Shown here piece after piece: positions 34,101 through 42,036 of a stretch of DNA of 64,000 bases (the stretch's first letter is position 1; every line of letters begins with the position of its first letter). Source of the DNA: an uncultured Candidatus Saccharibacteria bacterium (GTDB lineage Bacteria > Patescibacteriota > Saccharimonadia > Saccharimonadales > Saccharimonadaceae); assembly GCA_945873065.1 (NCBI GenBank), contig CAMCBN010000004.1, forward strand, positions 1 through 64,000. Reading direction: 5' to 3'. Under the pieces are notes generated by a model. It was not told where the DNA came from. It made no database searches and worked only from the letters and a program-made list of their open reading frames with translations. Made by a program: the position numbers and the translations under genes.

Positions 34101-36053
34101 TTATTTGTTATTAATATAATATTCAAGTATCCTAATATCTCTAAGCACCATAAACCTAGACCGGTAGACCGAGTCGTATTGCGATTCTCTCAATTTATTT
34201 AACGAACTTTTCATACTTTCTAGGGCTTTCAGTTTAGACTGCCAAAGGCACTCAGCTCCCTCGTCTTTTTCTTTATCTGTTAGATTACTAGAACTAAGCT
34301 CATCGACTTTTTTAGCGACATAAACAAAAGAAAGCTGCTTAAAATTCTCCTGCGATTTATATTCCGCCACCGTACCCAGCTCATCAATAATCTCCACCAC
34401 GCAGCCCAGCTCTTCCCGGCACTCGCGAACAAACGCTAACTGCGGATCTTCGCCTTTGTCAACGCCGCCACCCGGCAGCTTGTATTCGTTTTTTAGTGTT
34501 TTATGAATCAACGCAACCTTGCCGGAGTCGTCTAGAACAATCCCGCGCGCTCCAAGCCGTACGTGCGGAGGCTCTGAATTATCTTTTGGCTCAATTCCAA
34601 AATCTGCATCTGTTATCGTCGCTATTTCTGGTAGCGCGCTCGTACTCTTCACATCATAATCGAAACTCATTTTTCTCCCCTCGTGCAAAATAGATTTATA
34701 AATCATTTCTGTTATTAGTATACTCTGTTTATGAAGCAATAAGTCCGAGTCGTTTGGTTTATTATTAATAAAATCGATAAAACACTTTTCACGGGCTTTT
34801 TCGTTGTACCCTATAAATCCATCATCTTGTCTCCTGTAAATATCTGCTATTGTAATTTTTTCAAAAGGCTTACCTCCTATAAGATCTGTGTTGCGAAACA
34901 TATAAATATCAAAATGTTCTATATCACCAACGCCATGTCCACCATGAATAGCTCTATCTTTTGCCTCATATGCTTGGTAGCTATGAATTTGAATATTAAA
35001 TAATGGACCAACGCACACATTCAAGCGCTCATGTCGTATTCTTCCATTTGATTTGTATGTGTCTTCGGGTAGCTCCACCCACGATCTTCTACTGACCCCT
35101 GATTGCATAAGGTTAAGGGTACAAGCTGTAACTATCTTGTCGTCATGATAAAAGTTTATGACACTATAAATATCCAACTCCCCATAGTGACGAAATTCTT
35201 GTTTTTGAAGCAGTATGTCAGAAAACTTATTTGTATGTAATATATTTTGATAGTCCTTATTGTCAAAATTATACATAAAGTCAACCGGCCGATAACTTTC
35301 AGAATAAACACTGCACTTATTTATTTCCTTATTCTTCAATGAGCTATTCGCGTCTAGTAACCAAGTCAACAAATCAATGAAATGGTATCCGCTGTGAAAT
35401 AACTTTCCGTAACCGTACTTATATGGGTGATTTTCTCTGTATATAAATTCATCAGGCATATTCCACATTCCGTCGCTATGAAATATATCAATATAGTTTA
35501 TTGGGATATTGTACTGCCCAACAATATCTCTCAGTATTTTCTTCACAAAAATATATCCCTTATGAAACCTACGCTGACACTGAATGCTAAAAATTAGATT
35601 GTTATTATAGGATTTTTGTATCTTGTATTTTGAGCACAGTTCATCATATTCTGTTCGTATTTTTTCTGCTTGCGATGAACTGTTAATCACGTCGACCGGA
35701 GCTGTAATAGGCTTATCCATTAGTATGCTAATATTGTTATTTATCAAAAAATTAGCATAAGCAAAATGTGCTTTTGGCTCTGTCGATATAATTGCATGTG
35801 TTACATTCAGTTCCTTTACATACCGCAATAACTGTGACGCCACTCTAATAGATAGCTCTTTATTATCCTTTTCGTGATCGGCAACAAACATACAAGAAAC
35901 GTCTGTCATGCCGTAAGACTGCAAATACTTTTCTACAACGTCCTTTCGTGACACTAAATCGACAATCAATACTGGTTTTATGTTATGTTTGCGTAGAAAG
36001 CGCAGGTATATACGATTTGCGTGCGGACCTAGCCCTACAAGCAGAATGTTCAT
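34101..36053 (-). CDS. Gfo/Idh/MocA-like dehydrogenase fused to a Nudix domain
   Basis: 650 residues. Residues 1-330: Rossmann N-terminus ILLVGLGPHANRIYLRFL and the family motif ISILMDKPIT near 115, as in NAD(P)-dependent Gfo/Idh/MocA oxidoreductases. Residues about 490-650: Nudix hydrolase with a perfect box, GGVDKGEDPQLAFVREC followed by REELG, near 530. The dehydrogenase part is strikingly AT-rich and Asn/Ile/Lys-rich compared with neighbours, whereas the Nudix part is closer to the local base composition. The combination suggests processing of a nucleotide-linked or sugar-linked metabolite. AGGAG lies 9 bases before the ATG. Confidence 0.82.
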   Translation of the reverse strand: MNILLVGLGPHANRIYLRFLRKHNIKPVLIVDLVSRKDVVEKYLQSYGMTDVSCMFVADHEKDNKELSIRVASQLLRYVKELNVTHAIISTEPKAHFAYANFLINNNISILMDKPITAPVDVINSSSQAEKIRTEYDELCSKYKIQKSYNNNLIFSIQCQRRFHKGYIFVKKILRDIVGQYNIPINYIDIFHSDGMWNMPDEFIYRENHPYKYGYGKLFHSGYHFIDLLTWLLDANSSLKNKEINKCSVYSESYRPVDFMYNFDNKDYQNILHTNKFSDILLQKQEFRHYGELDIYSVINFYHDDKIVTACTLNLMQSGVSRRSWVELPEDTYKSNGRIRHERLNVCVGPLFNIQIHSYQAYEAKDRAIHGGHGVGDIEHFDIYMFRNTDLIGGKPFEKITIADIYRRQDDGFIGYNEKAREKCFIDFINNKPNDSDLLLHKQSILITEMIYKSILHEGRKMSFDYDVKSTSALPEIATITDADFGIEPKDNSEPPHVRLGARGIVLDDSGKVALIHKTLKNEYKLPGGGVDKGEDPQLAFVRECREELGCVVEIIDELGTVAEYKSQENFKQLSFVYVAKKVDELSSSNLTDKEKDEGAECLWQSKLKALESMKSSLNKLRESQYDSVYRSRFMVLRDIRILEYYINNK

Positions 36054-36084
36054 CTCTGTGTTCTCCTAATCACTATAGACCGCA

Positions 36085-36210
36085 ATCAAAAAGCGACCAC
36101 ATGCTAGTCGCTAGACTTCTACAAATAAGCTTTGAGACTTATCTGCGCATATGGTCGCATCTTTTATCTCAAAGCATTATCTGTACATGCTTCTTTGTAG
36201 AAGTTTAGCA
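36085..36210 (-). promoter_or_regulatory. putative terminator/antiterminator leader of the fusion gene
   Basis: On the minus strand GCGACCATATG (36158-36148) can pair with CATGTGGTCGC (36103-36093), followed by TTTTT: an intrinsic terminator just upstream of the gene. Two other pairs exclude it: the arm 36209-36194 with 36125-36110 (15 of 16) and GCTTTGAGA (36175-36167, complement) with 36137-36129 (9 of 9). No known riboswitch consensus was recognised. Confidence 0.5.
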
Positions 36211-36303
36211 ATTCCAACAATAACACAAATCACATATCAACACCAACGAAAGCCCATTCACCGCCCGGACCCGTCAATATCAAATTGCGCGAATCTTTAT
36301 CCT

Positions 36304-36978
36304 CTAAAACATCCACTCGCCACTCATCAAAAAACTACCTAAATCAATAGCAAATATCACCCCAGCCATAACAATAACCCCTGTTACAAACCACGAGATT
36401 TTTTGGCTATGGCGCTCCTGGACATCTTTCATTTTTGATATCACCGGCTCGTGTTTATTGAAGACGACCGCTGCTAACAGCACAAAAAGCGGCAGCTGGC
36501 TGATAATAATCCACAAACTGTGCGCCAGCGCCGCCAAGCCTATATGCTGTTGATGCCCCGCTGCTGCGATCAGCGCTAGATAGGAAGGATCAGCCAACAT
36601 ACTCAATACAAATAATGCTCCGACCATAAATATACTGTGTCTGAGCCACTTCTTAGTGCGGTCAGATTTCTCAAACTTCTTCTCGCTACATACACGCTTG
36701 GCCGCCCAGCTCCACAGTAGCACGATCACCGCAATATCCACCGCCACCCAAACCATGTCTGGCAACTGCTTAAGCGCGTCCACGATCGCCATCACGCCAG
36801 CACCAAACAGTATCGAAAGCATCACTCCCAGCACAACCGTGCCAACCAGCACCATCACGCCAAATCCAATCACCGCTCGTTTCTTCACTCCGACGCTCAG
36901 TGCTGCCGCCACCAAAAGCGCGCCGAGCGGGTCAATTCCAGCCAGCCCCAAACCTAATGATAATAGTATCAATTCCAC
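36304..36978 (-). CDS. six-helix LysE/GAP-like membrane protein
   Basis: 224-residue integral membrane protein with about six helices (near 1-25, 33-60, 75-90, 110-130, 140-165 and 195-215). The start LILLSLGLGLAGIDPLGALLVAAALSVGVKKRA is typical of LysE-type or GAP-family (Sap-like) exporters, where a proline-containing helix follows the N-terminus. Substrate unknown. The start codon is GTG, 6 bases after an extended -10 (TGG TACTAT), i.e. a leaderless GTG start. Transcribed alone; the 250 bases downstream hold a structured leader. Confidence 0.78.
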   Translation of the reverse strand: MELILLSLGLGLAGIDPLGALLVAAALSVGVKKRAVIGFGVMVLVGTVVLGVMLSILFGAGVMAIVDALKQLPDMVWVAVDIAVIVLLWSWAAKRVCSEKKFEKSDRTKKWLRHSIFMVGALFVLSMLADPSYLALIAAAGHQQHIGLAALAHSLWIIISQLPLFVLLAAVVFNKHEPVISKMKDVQERHSQKISWFVTGVIVMAGVIFAIDLGSFLMSGEWMF

Positions 36979-36993
36979 GTACCTATAGTACCA
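36979..36993 (-). promoter_or_regulatory. extended -10 promoter with leaderless GTG start
   Basis: TGG TACTAT (36993-36985, minus strand), 6 bases, GTG at 36978. Confidence 0.5.
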
Positions 36994-37040
36994 AATACTA
37001 ACTATTGATACTATCGCAACAATGTAGTGTTAAGCTATGG

Positions 37041-38543
37041 TTAGTCCAATCTCACGCCAGGATACACCGCCCGCGTCGTCTCATCAACCTCGCTGCGCAT
37101 TTGCGGGAACGGCACGCCCTCGCGTGCGCTCACGCCCTCAAACATCCAAAAGACCCGCTCACTATAGCCCCAACCGCAAGCCGGCGGCATGCCATATTCC
37201 AGCATTTCCACGAAGTCAATATCCAGCATCATCGCCTCGTCATCGCCCGCATCGCGCATGTTTTGTTGCTCAACAAAGCGGTTCAATTGGTCGATCGGAT
37301 CATTCAATTCCGAAAAGCCATTACCCAGCTCCGAGCCCAAAATCACCGGCTGGAAACGCTCCACCGCCTGCGGATTTTCACTGCTGGTTTTTGAAAGCGG
37401 CGAGATAAATTTCGGCGTATTGACCAGCCACACCGGCCCTGCCACATCTTTACGGATATTTTTCCAAAGCTTATCAATCCCGCGCGGAATCGAATCAGTT
37501 TTCTCGACCTCGAGGTTATGTTCTTTCAATTTAGCAGCAACTTCCTCAATCGTTGTATTATACACATCAATTCCATAATGCTTTTTGATCACCTCAGCAT
37601 AATCCCACACGTCCCACTCGCCCGACATGTCCACCTCAAAACCGCGAACCTTAAATTGCAACGTACCAAATGTCTCTTTTAGTACATATTTATACATGTC
37701 TTCCATGAATTTCATGCCCTGGCGCCAATCCCAATACGCCGCGTACCACTCCATCGCCACATGCTCCGGCAAATGCTCGTCAGAATAATTTTCATTGCGA
37801 AAACGCGGACCCAAGTCGTAGACTTTTTCAAATCCAGCGCCAATGAGACGCTTAAGCGGTAATTCATGGCTAATTCTTAGGTAAAAATCCTGGTCCAATG
37901 CGTCCATATGCGTCTTGAACGGGTTCGCATCGGCACCACCGGTCGTATGTTCCAACACTGGAATATTAACCTCATGAAACCCATGCCGATTCAGATAATC
38001 GCGCGTCGCCTGCCAAAACGTACTGCGGCGAACGAAGCGCTCTCTCACCTCTGGATTGACGTTCATGTCGACGTAGCGGCGGCGCAGTCGCTCTTCTTTA
38101 TTTTCCAATTTTTCCGGCATTGGGCGCAGCGCTTTGGTAAGTAATTTCAATTCGTGTACGCCAACTGATTTTTCACCAGTCTGTGTCGTCACCATCGGTC
38201 CCGTCGCCTGAACAAAATCGCCCGTATCCAGCAATTTCAACTGTTTCATCCCCAGAATTCCGCGCTCAGCGTCCAGTTCTGCTACATCGTCTTTCTGCAA
38301 GTACAACTGTACCTCGCCGCTGGCGTCGCGCAGTTTGATAAACGCCAATTTACCGAAACTCCTGAGCGATACCACGCGGCCAACCACGCTCACCGTCTGC
38401 CCCGCCAATTCATCGTATTTTTCAACCACCTCGCCGCAGCCGTGCGTCCGCTCCGCCCGCGCCGGATACGGATCAACACCCAGCTCGCGCAAGGTCTCTA
38501 ATTTTCGTAGTCGTTCATTTCGGTAGTCTTGTAATGTGGCCAT
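37041..38543 (-). CDS. lysS: lysine--tRNA ligase, class II
   Basis: Charges tRNA-Lys. 500 residues: N-terminal OB-fold (VSVVGRVVSLRSFGKLAFIKLRDASGEVQLYL, about 50-85), class II catalytic core with RFVRRSTFWQATRDYLNRHGFHEVNIPVLE (motif 1 area), FRNENYSDEHLPEHVAMEWY (motif 2) and a C-terminal motif 3. Motif 3 is odd: PPACGWGYSERVFWMF has one residue fewer between Pro-Pro and Arg than the usual PxAGLGIGIDR. Starts 6 bases after TATAAT. Single-gene transcript. Confidence 0.93.
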   Translation of the reverse strand: MATLQDYRNERLRKLETLRELGVDPYPARAERTHGCGEVVEKYDELAGQTVSVVGRVVSLRSFGKLAFIKLRDASGEVQLYLQKDDVAELDAERGILGMKQLKLLDTGDFVQATGPMVTTQTGEKSVGVHELKLLTKALRPMPEKLENKEERLRRRYVDMNVNPEVRERFVRRSTFWQATRDYLNRHGFHEVNIPVLEHTTGGADANPFKTHMDALDQDFYLRISHELPLKRLIGAGFEKVYDLGPRFRNENYSDEHLPEHVAMEWYAAYWDWRQGMKFMEDMYKYVLKETFGTLQFKVRGFEVDMSGEWDVWDYAEVIKKHYGIDVYNTTIEEVAAKLKEHNLEVEKTDSIPRGIDKLWKNIRKDVAGPVWLVNTPKFISPLSKTSSENPQAVERFQPVILGSELGNGFSELNDPIDQLNRFVEQQNMRDAGDDEAMMLDIDFVEMLEYGMPPACGWGYSERVFWMFEGVSAREGVPFPQMRSEVDETTRAVYPGVRLD

Positions 38544-38555
38544 AGGCGTATTATA
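38544..38555 (-). promoter_or_regulatory. lysS -10 box (leaderless type)
   Basis: TATAAT (38555-38550, minus strand), exactly 6 bases, ATG at 38543. Confidence 0.6.
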
Positions 38556-38597
38556 ACACTGGTTACACCAAAAACTAACAGGCTACTTATATCTTTG

Positions 38598-38626
38598 TTG
38601 CACATTGACAAGATTTTCGTTATAAT
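38598..38626 (+). promoter_or_regulatory. promoter of 38635-39396 (leaderless type)
   Basis: TTGCAC (38598-38603), 17-base spacer, TATAAT (38621-38626), 8 bases to the ATG. The same TTGCAC-17-TA(T/G)AAT arrangement precedes rpmE at 52278-52306. Confidence 0.65.
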
Positions 38627-38634
38627 GGTAAATC

Positions 38635-39396
38635 ATGTCTATCAAAGGAGCGACGGTCGAGGCGACAGCCAACCGGCCACTCACCCCCGTTACAGTTACT
38701 GAATCATCGACAAAAGAATGGCTACGTAGTATTGGTGTTGAGACCACAGCGCCGACCGATAAACCTTTCGCGCAGATGTTGGCACAGGTAGCCCATCTAC
38801 TCACACGACTGCAAGACAAGTCCACTCGACTAACTTTGCCTGCAAGAAACCGCCTAGCCCACTACCAAACCACAGGCTACGAGCACACCGAGCCAATGAT
38901 CGATGATCAAGACGAATTCGATCAGCTCGCGGCAAATCTTCGCGATTTAGCGACTAGAGACACACCCTTATCACACGAAGAAGCCACAGACCTAGGGCAA
39001 AAAGCCTATCAGCTAGCACCGAGTCTAGCCGAGTCGGGATATGTGCTAACGAATGCCTATCGTTTAGCCGAGGTACACGATATCCTGATAGGCTTCCTGA
39101 ACGATAAGAAATGCCGTTCATTAGCCATCGGGCTACACAGAGAATTACAAACTACCCTAGAACACATCGACCATCCAGGTCTAGAGCCTTTACACCGCAA
39201 GCTGACCAAGACAGCCGATGATCCACTAGATAAGCTCGGCGGTTCCTACAAAACCGTGGACCCACCAGCTAGTATTATCGATTTTTACGGCGACCTAACG
39301 CCGAACGAACTTGGCTTGCGTCCACCAGCGACAGAGCCAACGAACACACTACCATACCGCCGCAGCATTTTTACCATAAATCAACAGAGTAGATAG
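38635..39396 (+). CDS. hypothetical protein, helical, 253 residues
   Basis: Not recognised. Soluble and mostly helical, rich in Thr, Leu, Ala and Asp: for example PFAQMLAQVAHLLTRLQDKSTRL, DEFDQLAANLRDLATRD and HREL repeats. A proline-rich C-terminal segment (about 220-245) may be disordered. No catalytic or export signal. It is the only gene on its transcript, converges on greA, and ends at a shared hairpin terminator. The ATG lies 8 bases after TATAAT; the AAAGGAG seen is inside the gene, not upstream, and so is not its ribosome-binding site. Confidence 0.75.
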   Translation: MSIKGATVEATANRPLTPVTVTESSTKEWLRSIGVETTAPTDKPFAQMLAQVAHLLTRLQDKSTRLTLPARNRLAHYQTTGYEHTEPMIDDQDEFDQLAANLRDLATRDTPLSHEEATDLGQKAYQLAPSLAESGYVLTNAYRLAEVHDILIGFLNDKKCRSLAIGLHRELQTTLEHIDHPGLEPLHRKLTKTADDPLDKLGGSYKTVDPPASIIDFYGDLTPNELGLRPPATEPTNTLPYRRSIFTINQQSR

Positions 39397-39416
39397 TTCG
39401 GTAAATAAATAATAAT

Positions 39417-39442
39417 AATAGAGCACGAAAAAGTGCTCTATT
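39417..39442. terminator. bidirectional terminator between 38635-39396 and greA
   Basis: AATAGAGCAC (39417-39426) pairs with GTGCTCTATT (39433-39442), loop of 6. AT-rich flanks on both sides suit termination from both convergent genes. Confidence 0.8.
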
Positions 39443-39469
39443 GTATATCATGATCGCCTCAAAGCCAAC

Positions 39470-39928
39470 CTAATCTACAGAAGTAATACGATAAGCTATC
39501 TCACCCTTAGGGGTGGTGATAGACACCTCGTCGCCAACAACTTTATCGATCAGCGCAGCACCAAGCGGTGATTCATCACTGATCTTCCCTTCTAGTGGAT
39601 CAGCCTCGACTGGGCCTACTACTGTATAAACTTTTTGTGAGCCATCGCCAGCATCGAGAGTCACTACACTGCCGAGATGGATTTTACCAGTGCTTGGTGC
39701 AGTGATTTGCTCAGCGTTGAGCAAGATCTCTTCAATCTCAGCGATACGGGTCTCGACCACCCCCTGCTCTTCACGAGCACTGTCATACTCGGCGTTTTCG
39801 CTCAGATCGCCATAATCACGCGCCTCAGCGATTTTCTCAGCTATCTCACCACGGCGCCCTTTTAGTTCTTCCAATTCTTTTTCGAGCTCTTGGCGGCCAG
39901 TATCAGTAATTTGGTAAGTCTTTTTCAT
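39470..39928 (-). CDS. greA: transcription elongation factor GreA
   Basis: Rescues backtracked RNA polymerase by stimulating transcript cleavage. N-terminal coiled coil with the catalytic acidic tip ARDYGDLSENAEYDSAREEQG near residue 36 and a C-terminal FKBP-like domain with SPLGAALIDKVVGDEVSITTPKG near 120. 152 residues, just under the usual 158. Last gene of the rseP-CPBP-proS-greA run, 32 bases after proS, with AAGGAG before the ATG. Confidence 0.96.
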   Translation of the reverse strand: MKKTYQITDTGRQELEKELEELKGRRGEIAEKIAEARDYGDLSENAEYDSAREEQGVVETRIAEIEEILLNAEQITAPSTGKIHLGSVVTLDAGDGSQKVYTVVGPVEADPLEGKISDESPLGAALIDKVVGDEVSITTPKGEIAYRITSVD

Positions 39929-39959
39929 ATCATGCTCCTTTCTACAGGCACACGGGAGT

Positions 39960-41228
39960 TTAGCGACGCTCCCCTACCCGATTAACATGGTTATTTAGTT
40001 TAGCAAGCAACTGGCTAGTCGTCAAGAGGCACTGCTCACCATTCGAGCGCGACACGATTTCCCATTTTTCGTCATCAAGCAAACGATCGCTTACAGTCAC
40101 GCGATACGGGATCCCCATCAGCTCTGCATCGGCAAACTTCATACCTGGACGTTCGTTGCGATCATCATAAAGCGTTTCTATGCCAGCTTTTTGCAACTTC
40201 TGGTAAAGATCGTCCGCAGAGGCACCCGACTTATTGCCTATCTGTACCAAATAAACCTTCGCTGGCGCGATATTCTCCGGCCATACCAGCCCCTTGTCGT
40301 CGGCAAATTTCTCAACGATCACGCCCATCACCCGCGTGATACCGATACCGTAACTACCCATATACGCGTGGTGTTGCTGGCCATCCTCGCCAGTAAATAC
40401 CAGATTCATTTCCTCCGACTTTTGGGTGCCAAAATTGAAAATATTGCCAACTTCCGCTGTCTTTACTTTTTCTAGCTCACTCTTGTCAACGCCAAGCTCT
40501 GCCACCGCTTCGTCTAACACTTCCTCATTAACGGCAATATTGCGGCCGCGGTGCAGATAAATATAATCCTCGCCCGCCTCGCAAATCGTCTGAAATTCGT
40601 GGCTAAATTTGGTGAAGGCGCCGCCGCTGGCAAACGTCACATACGTGTCTTCGCCGATGCCAAAACGGTCATAGCAACGTTTATACGCCTCAATTACTTG
40701 TTCATAATAATTATCCAGGTCCTCTTTGCTGGCGTGCACTGAATACATATCTTTCATGATGAACTCGCGGCCACGCATGATGCCGCTTTTGGCCCGGAGT
40801 TCATTGCGCAGTTTATTCTGAAATTGATAGACGCTGATCGGCAAATCTTTATAACTTTTTAGATAACTACGCAGTAGTTCGACAATTGGCTCCTCATGCG
40901 TCCAACCAAACCCTACCTCTGTACCATCTTGCAACTTCGACTTAAACCAGACATCAACCAGCTCGTCGCTCCAGCGCCCGGTCTCCTGCCAAATTTCCCG
41001 ATTTTGCAGCGTGCTCATGATCAGCTCTTGACTGCCCAGCGCGTTCATCTCCTCGCGCACAATCTGCTTAATATTCTCCAGCACTCTGAGTCCCAGCGGC
41101 GTATACGAATACACTCCCGCCATAGTCTTATATACATACCCCGCCCGAATAAGCAACTGAGCGTTTCGAGCCACCTCGTCAGCTGGAGTTTGCTTACTTG
41201 TCCGGGTGAAATTTCTTGATAATCGCAT
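39960..41228 (-). CDS. proS: proline--tRNA ligase without editing insert
   Basis: Charges tRNA-Pro. 422 residues: class II core with RAGYVYKTMAGVYSYTPLGLRVLENI (motif 1 area), WTHEEP, FQNKLRNELRAKSGIMRGREFIMKDMYS (motif 2), GSYGIGITRVMGVIVE (motif 3) and an anticodon domain at the end. The roughly 180-residue INS editing domain of typical bacterial ProRS is absent between motifs 2 and 3, so mischarged Ala-tRNA-Pro must be cleared otherwise. Start at 41228 is chosen by AAGGAG 7 bases upstream; a longer frame has no such site. Confidence 0.94.
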   Translation of the reverse strand: MRLSRNFTRTSKQTPADEVARNAQLLIRAGYVYKTMAGVYSYTPLGLRVLENIKQIVREEMNALGSQELIMSTLQNREIWQETGRWSDELVDVWFKSKLQDGTEVGFGWTHEEPIVELLRSYLKSYKDLPISVYQFQNKLRNELRAKSGIMRGREFIMKDMYSVHASKEDLDNYYEQVIEAYKRCYDRFGIGEDTYVTFASGGAFTKFSHEFQTICEAGEDYIYLHRGRNIAVNEEVLDEAVAELGVDKSELEKVKTAEVGNIFNFGTQKSEEMNLVFTGEDGQQHHAYMGSYGIGITRVMGVIVEKFADDKGLVWPENIAPAKVYLVQIGNKSGASADDLYQKLQKAGIETLYDDRNERPGMKFADAELMGIPYRVTVSDRLLDDEKWEIVSRSNGEQCLLTTSQLLAKLNNHVNRVGERR

Positions 41229-41242
41229 TATCACTCCTTTCC

Positions 41243-42034
41243 CTACAACATCAAAACGAATAGGCCAATAAACGCAACTACATTTTTGGTAATGTGCAAT
41301 AATATCGCTGGCCAAATAGTATCAGTCATACTACGCAAACCACACATCACCAAACTTAGTGCAAATACATCGACGCCAACATTCCACTGACCATGTACCC
41401 AACCAAATAACACACTCACCACAAATATCACAGCCCACAACGGCATACGAGCATGTTGTAGTTTACCATACAGATATCCGCGAAAGGTTATTTCTTCGGC
41501 GATAGGCGCTACCAACACGAGTGCAACAAAAGCCATGAATCGCTCCATGCCAAATAATTGTCGTGGTACACCGATATCCTGCCGCTGCGACGCATCAAAC
41601 CCTGGTATTACCTGCTGTGCCACAAAGATCAACGACATCGTCAAAAAGATATACAACACCACGCCGACTAATGCCCACGCCATATCCTTCCAGCGTAACG
41701 TTCGCTGTAGGCCAAGTTGATGTCGAGTTGTCCGTAACTTCGACGCGAGCCTAGGCAGAACTAATCCTACCAATCGCGGCACTCCCAATAATATAATCAA
41801 TAGCACTATATATGTCGCGGCTTGATACAGCAGCACACCTGTCGTCGAAATCGACTTACCAAGGAGCGGTAGTGCACAGATGATCCCAGCAGAGACGAAA
41901 CTCACTATCGTCCATAATGCCCAGCCAAACCATACAGCCAATCGCTTGACAATGCCATGTGATGATGCCTGTGTTTTTGTGCGAGATGGTGTCGCCAGAT
42001 GTTTCGCACGAGGAAATATATGTTTTTCTACCAC
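41243..42034 (-). CDS. CPBP-family intramembrane metalloprotease
   Basis: Membrane protease or bacteriocin-immunity-like protein of the CAAX/Abi family. Six to seven helices; the metal motifs are EEITFRGYLYGKL near residue 185, FGWVHGQWNVG near 215 and LLHITKNVVAF near 250. 263 residues. It lies between rseP (2 bases) and proS (14 bases) in a translation/envelope operon, where such proteases are common companions. Substrate unknown. Confidence 0.88.
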   Translation of the reverse strand: MVEKHIFPRAKHLATPSRTKTQASSHGIVKRLAVWFGWALWTIVSFVSAGIICALPLLGKSISTTGVLLYQAATYIVLLIILLGVPRLVGLVLPRLASKLRTTRHQLGLQRTLRWKDMAWALVGVVLYIFLTMSLIFVAQQVIPGFDASQRQDIGVPRQLFGMERFMAFVALVLVAPIAEEITFRGYLYGKLQHARMPLWAVIFVVSVLFGWVHGQWNVGVDVFALSLVMCGLRSMTDTIWPAILLHITKNVVAFIGLFVLML

Positions 42035-42036
42035 TG

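Noticed and set aside
36093..36158. tRNA-like shape: 7-bp end stem and an anticodon-like ATAAG/CTTAT hairpin in 66 bases
   Set aside because: There is no T-loop (GTTCRA) on either strand and no D-arm of proper form. The terminator/antiterminator reading with the T5 run explains it better.
36100..36175. 13-codon frame MRPYAQISLKAYL in the fusion-gene leader as a leader peptide
   Set aside because: No ribosome-binding site or promoter at the proper distance and no run of one amino acid.
38605..38626. TTGACA (38605-38610) as -35 for 38635-39396
   Set aside because: It lies only 10 bases from TATAAT; TTGCAC at 38598-38603 has the proper 17-base spacing.
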